Source: JAZKFT01 sp043760535 (GTDB taxonomy: Bacteria; Bacteroidota; Bacteroidia; Chitinophagales; Chitinophagaceae). Taken from it: DNA of 5,419 bases. The stretch covers positions 1 to 5,419 of the forward strand of contig JAYUOV010000106.1 in assembly GCA_043760535.1 (NCBI GenBank), in the 5' to 3' direction. A program made the position numbers and the translations under genes. The notes under the pieces were generated by a model that was not told where the DNA came from, made no database searches, and was given only the letters and a program-made list of their open reading frames with translations. Of this stretch, positions 4,881-5,419 are shown in pieces (position 1 is the first letter of the stretch; each line of letters opens with the position of its first letter).

Positions 4881-5419
4881 TTACTCTTTTTGAAACATAA
4901 ACTTTACCACTGCATTTTTTTGTTCTGTAGATGAAATGCGTAAGTCGTAACGGTTACCGCCGGTTTTAATAATCATCAGAGCGGTATTGGGTGGAATGGT
5001 GCCAAGATTTTCGGCCACCATTGCTAACTCTTGTTCGGGATTGTCCTCGTCTATTTTCAATTTGAGTACTATAGGATTGGTAGATAAACCCCTTCTTAAT
5101 GCGATGAGTTTTCCGTTTTGAAATACACTAATAGTATCACCGTCTATTTCACCATTGTCATACAATTCAATGATAATATCTGGGCCGGGTGTAAGTATTG
5201 TTTGGACCAATTCATTTTTCCTTTCTTTCAATACCCTTGGTAAGTCGTCGGGTTTTATTGTTTCTTGTTTTTTTACAGGGTCTTTTACATTCTTTACAAT
5301 ATCTTTTTTTATATTTTCTTTAGCTGGCGGCACTGCCACAGTAGTTTTTTTAGGTGCGGCTACTACAGGGGTTTTAGGCTTATATGCAGGCGGTGTTTTT
5401 GCGTACACCTGCTTTGGCT
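4881..5419 (-). CDS. C-terminal part of a probable exported protein of unknown function
   Basis: Partial: the frame runs off the window edge. The GTG at 5408 is not a convincing start, because in-frame coding (P-K-Q) continues upstream of it. The visible part has a low-complexity Pro/Lys/Val/Ala-rich linker (about 1-55 counted from 5408), then a short charged helix (PRVLKERKNELVQTI), then a compact domain of about 100 residues. That domain has IIELYDNGEIDGDTISVFQN, LRRGLSTNPIVLKLKID, MVAENLGTIPPNTALMI and RYDLRISS. I recall similar YDNGEIDGD / AENLGTIPPNTALMI domains at the C-terminus of uncharacterised secreted Bacteroidota proteins, but cannot name a Pfam family or function. The predicted beta-rich fold suggests an envelope binding or structural domain; this is inference. 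An N-terminal signal peptide would lie outside the window. Confidence 0.85.
   Translation of the reverse strand, partial: PKQVYAKTPPAYKPKTPVVAAPKKTTVAVPPAKENIKKDIVKNVKDPVKKQETIKPDDLPRVLKERKNELVQTILTPGPDIIIELYDNGEIDGDTISVFQNGKLIALRRGLSTNPIVLKLKIDEDNPEQELAMVAENLGTIPPNTALMIIKTGGNRYDLRISSTEQKNAVVKFMFQKE

Overview
The window looks like chromosomal DNA of a Bacteroidota bacterium, probably from the Chitinophagaceae or a near relative. The reasons are promoters of the TTTG-N19/20-TAnnTTTG type, AT-rich translation starts without Shine-Dalgarno sequences, and the protein styles (a 270-residue DapD, a YgdQ-type TerC protein, a secreted protein with a Pro/Lys-rich linker). I see no phage, CRISPR or complete insertion sequence, and no operon: the intact genes look like separate single-gene units.

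Layout. Positions 1-199 hold no gene but contain a cluster of perfect hairpins and a short AATCA-type simple repeat. Positions 200-764 (minus strand) carry a heavily decayed gene for L-threonylcarbamoyladenylate synthase (TsaC/Sua5), readable only by switching among three frames and passing several stops. A good promoter (952-982) precedes dapD (998-1810, lysine/diaminopimelate synthesis). A TerC/YgdQ-type seven-helix membrane protein follows (1952-2647) and ends in an intrinsic terminator. It converges with a minus-strand GT4-family glycosyltransferase (2793-3932), which has a promoter at 4006-4036 set among short direct and inverted repeats. Positions 3933-4301 contain no convincing gene.

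A tRNA-Ser(UGA) at 4338-4425 has a near-consensus promoter directly against its 5' end and a strong terminator after it. The ATG of a degenerate GIY-YIG nuclease remnant (4466-4633) touches that terminator's T-run. A small one-helix membrane ORF (4652-4816) follows in the same frame after one stop codon. The right edge is the C-terminal part of an exported-looking protein of unknown function (4881 to beyond the window, minus strand), with a strong terminator at 4815-4856.

The intact genes are housekeeping or envelope functions and do not form an obvious pathway. The most notable feature is gene decay: the tsaC relic and the GIY-YIG relic beside the tRNA. I do not see a convincing new multi-gene system here.
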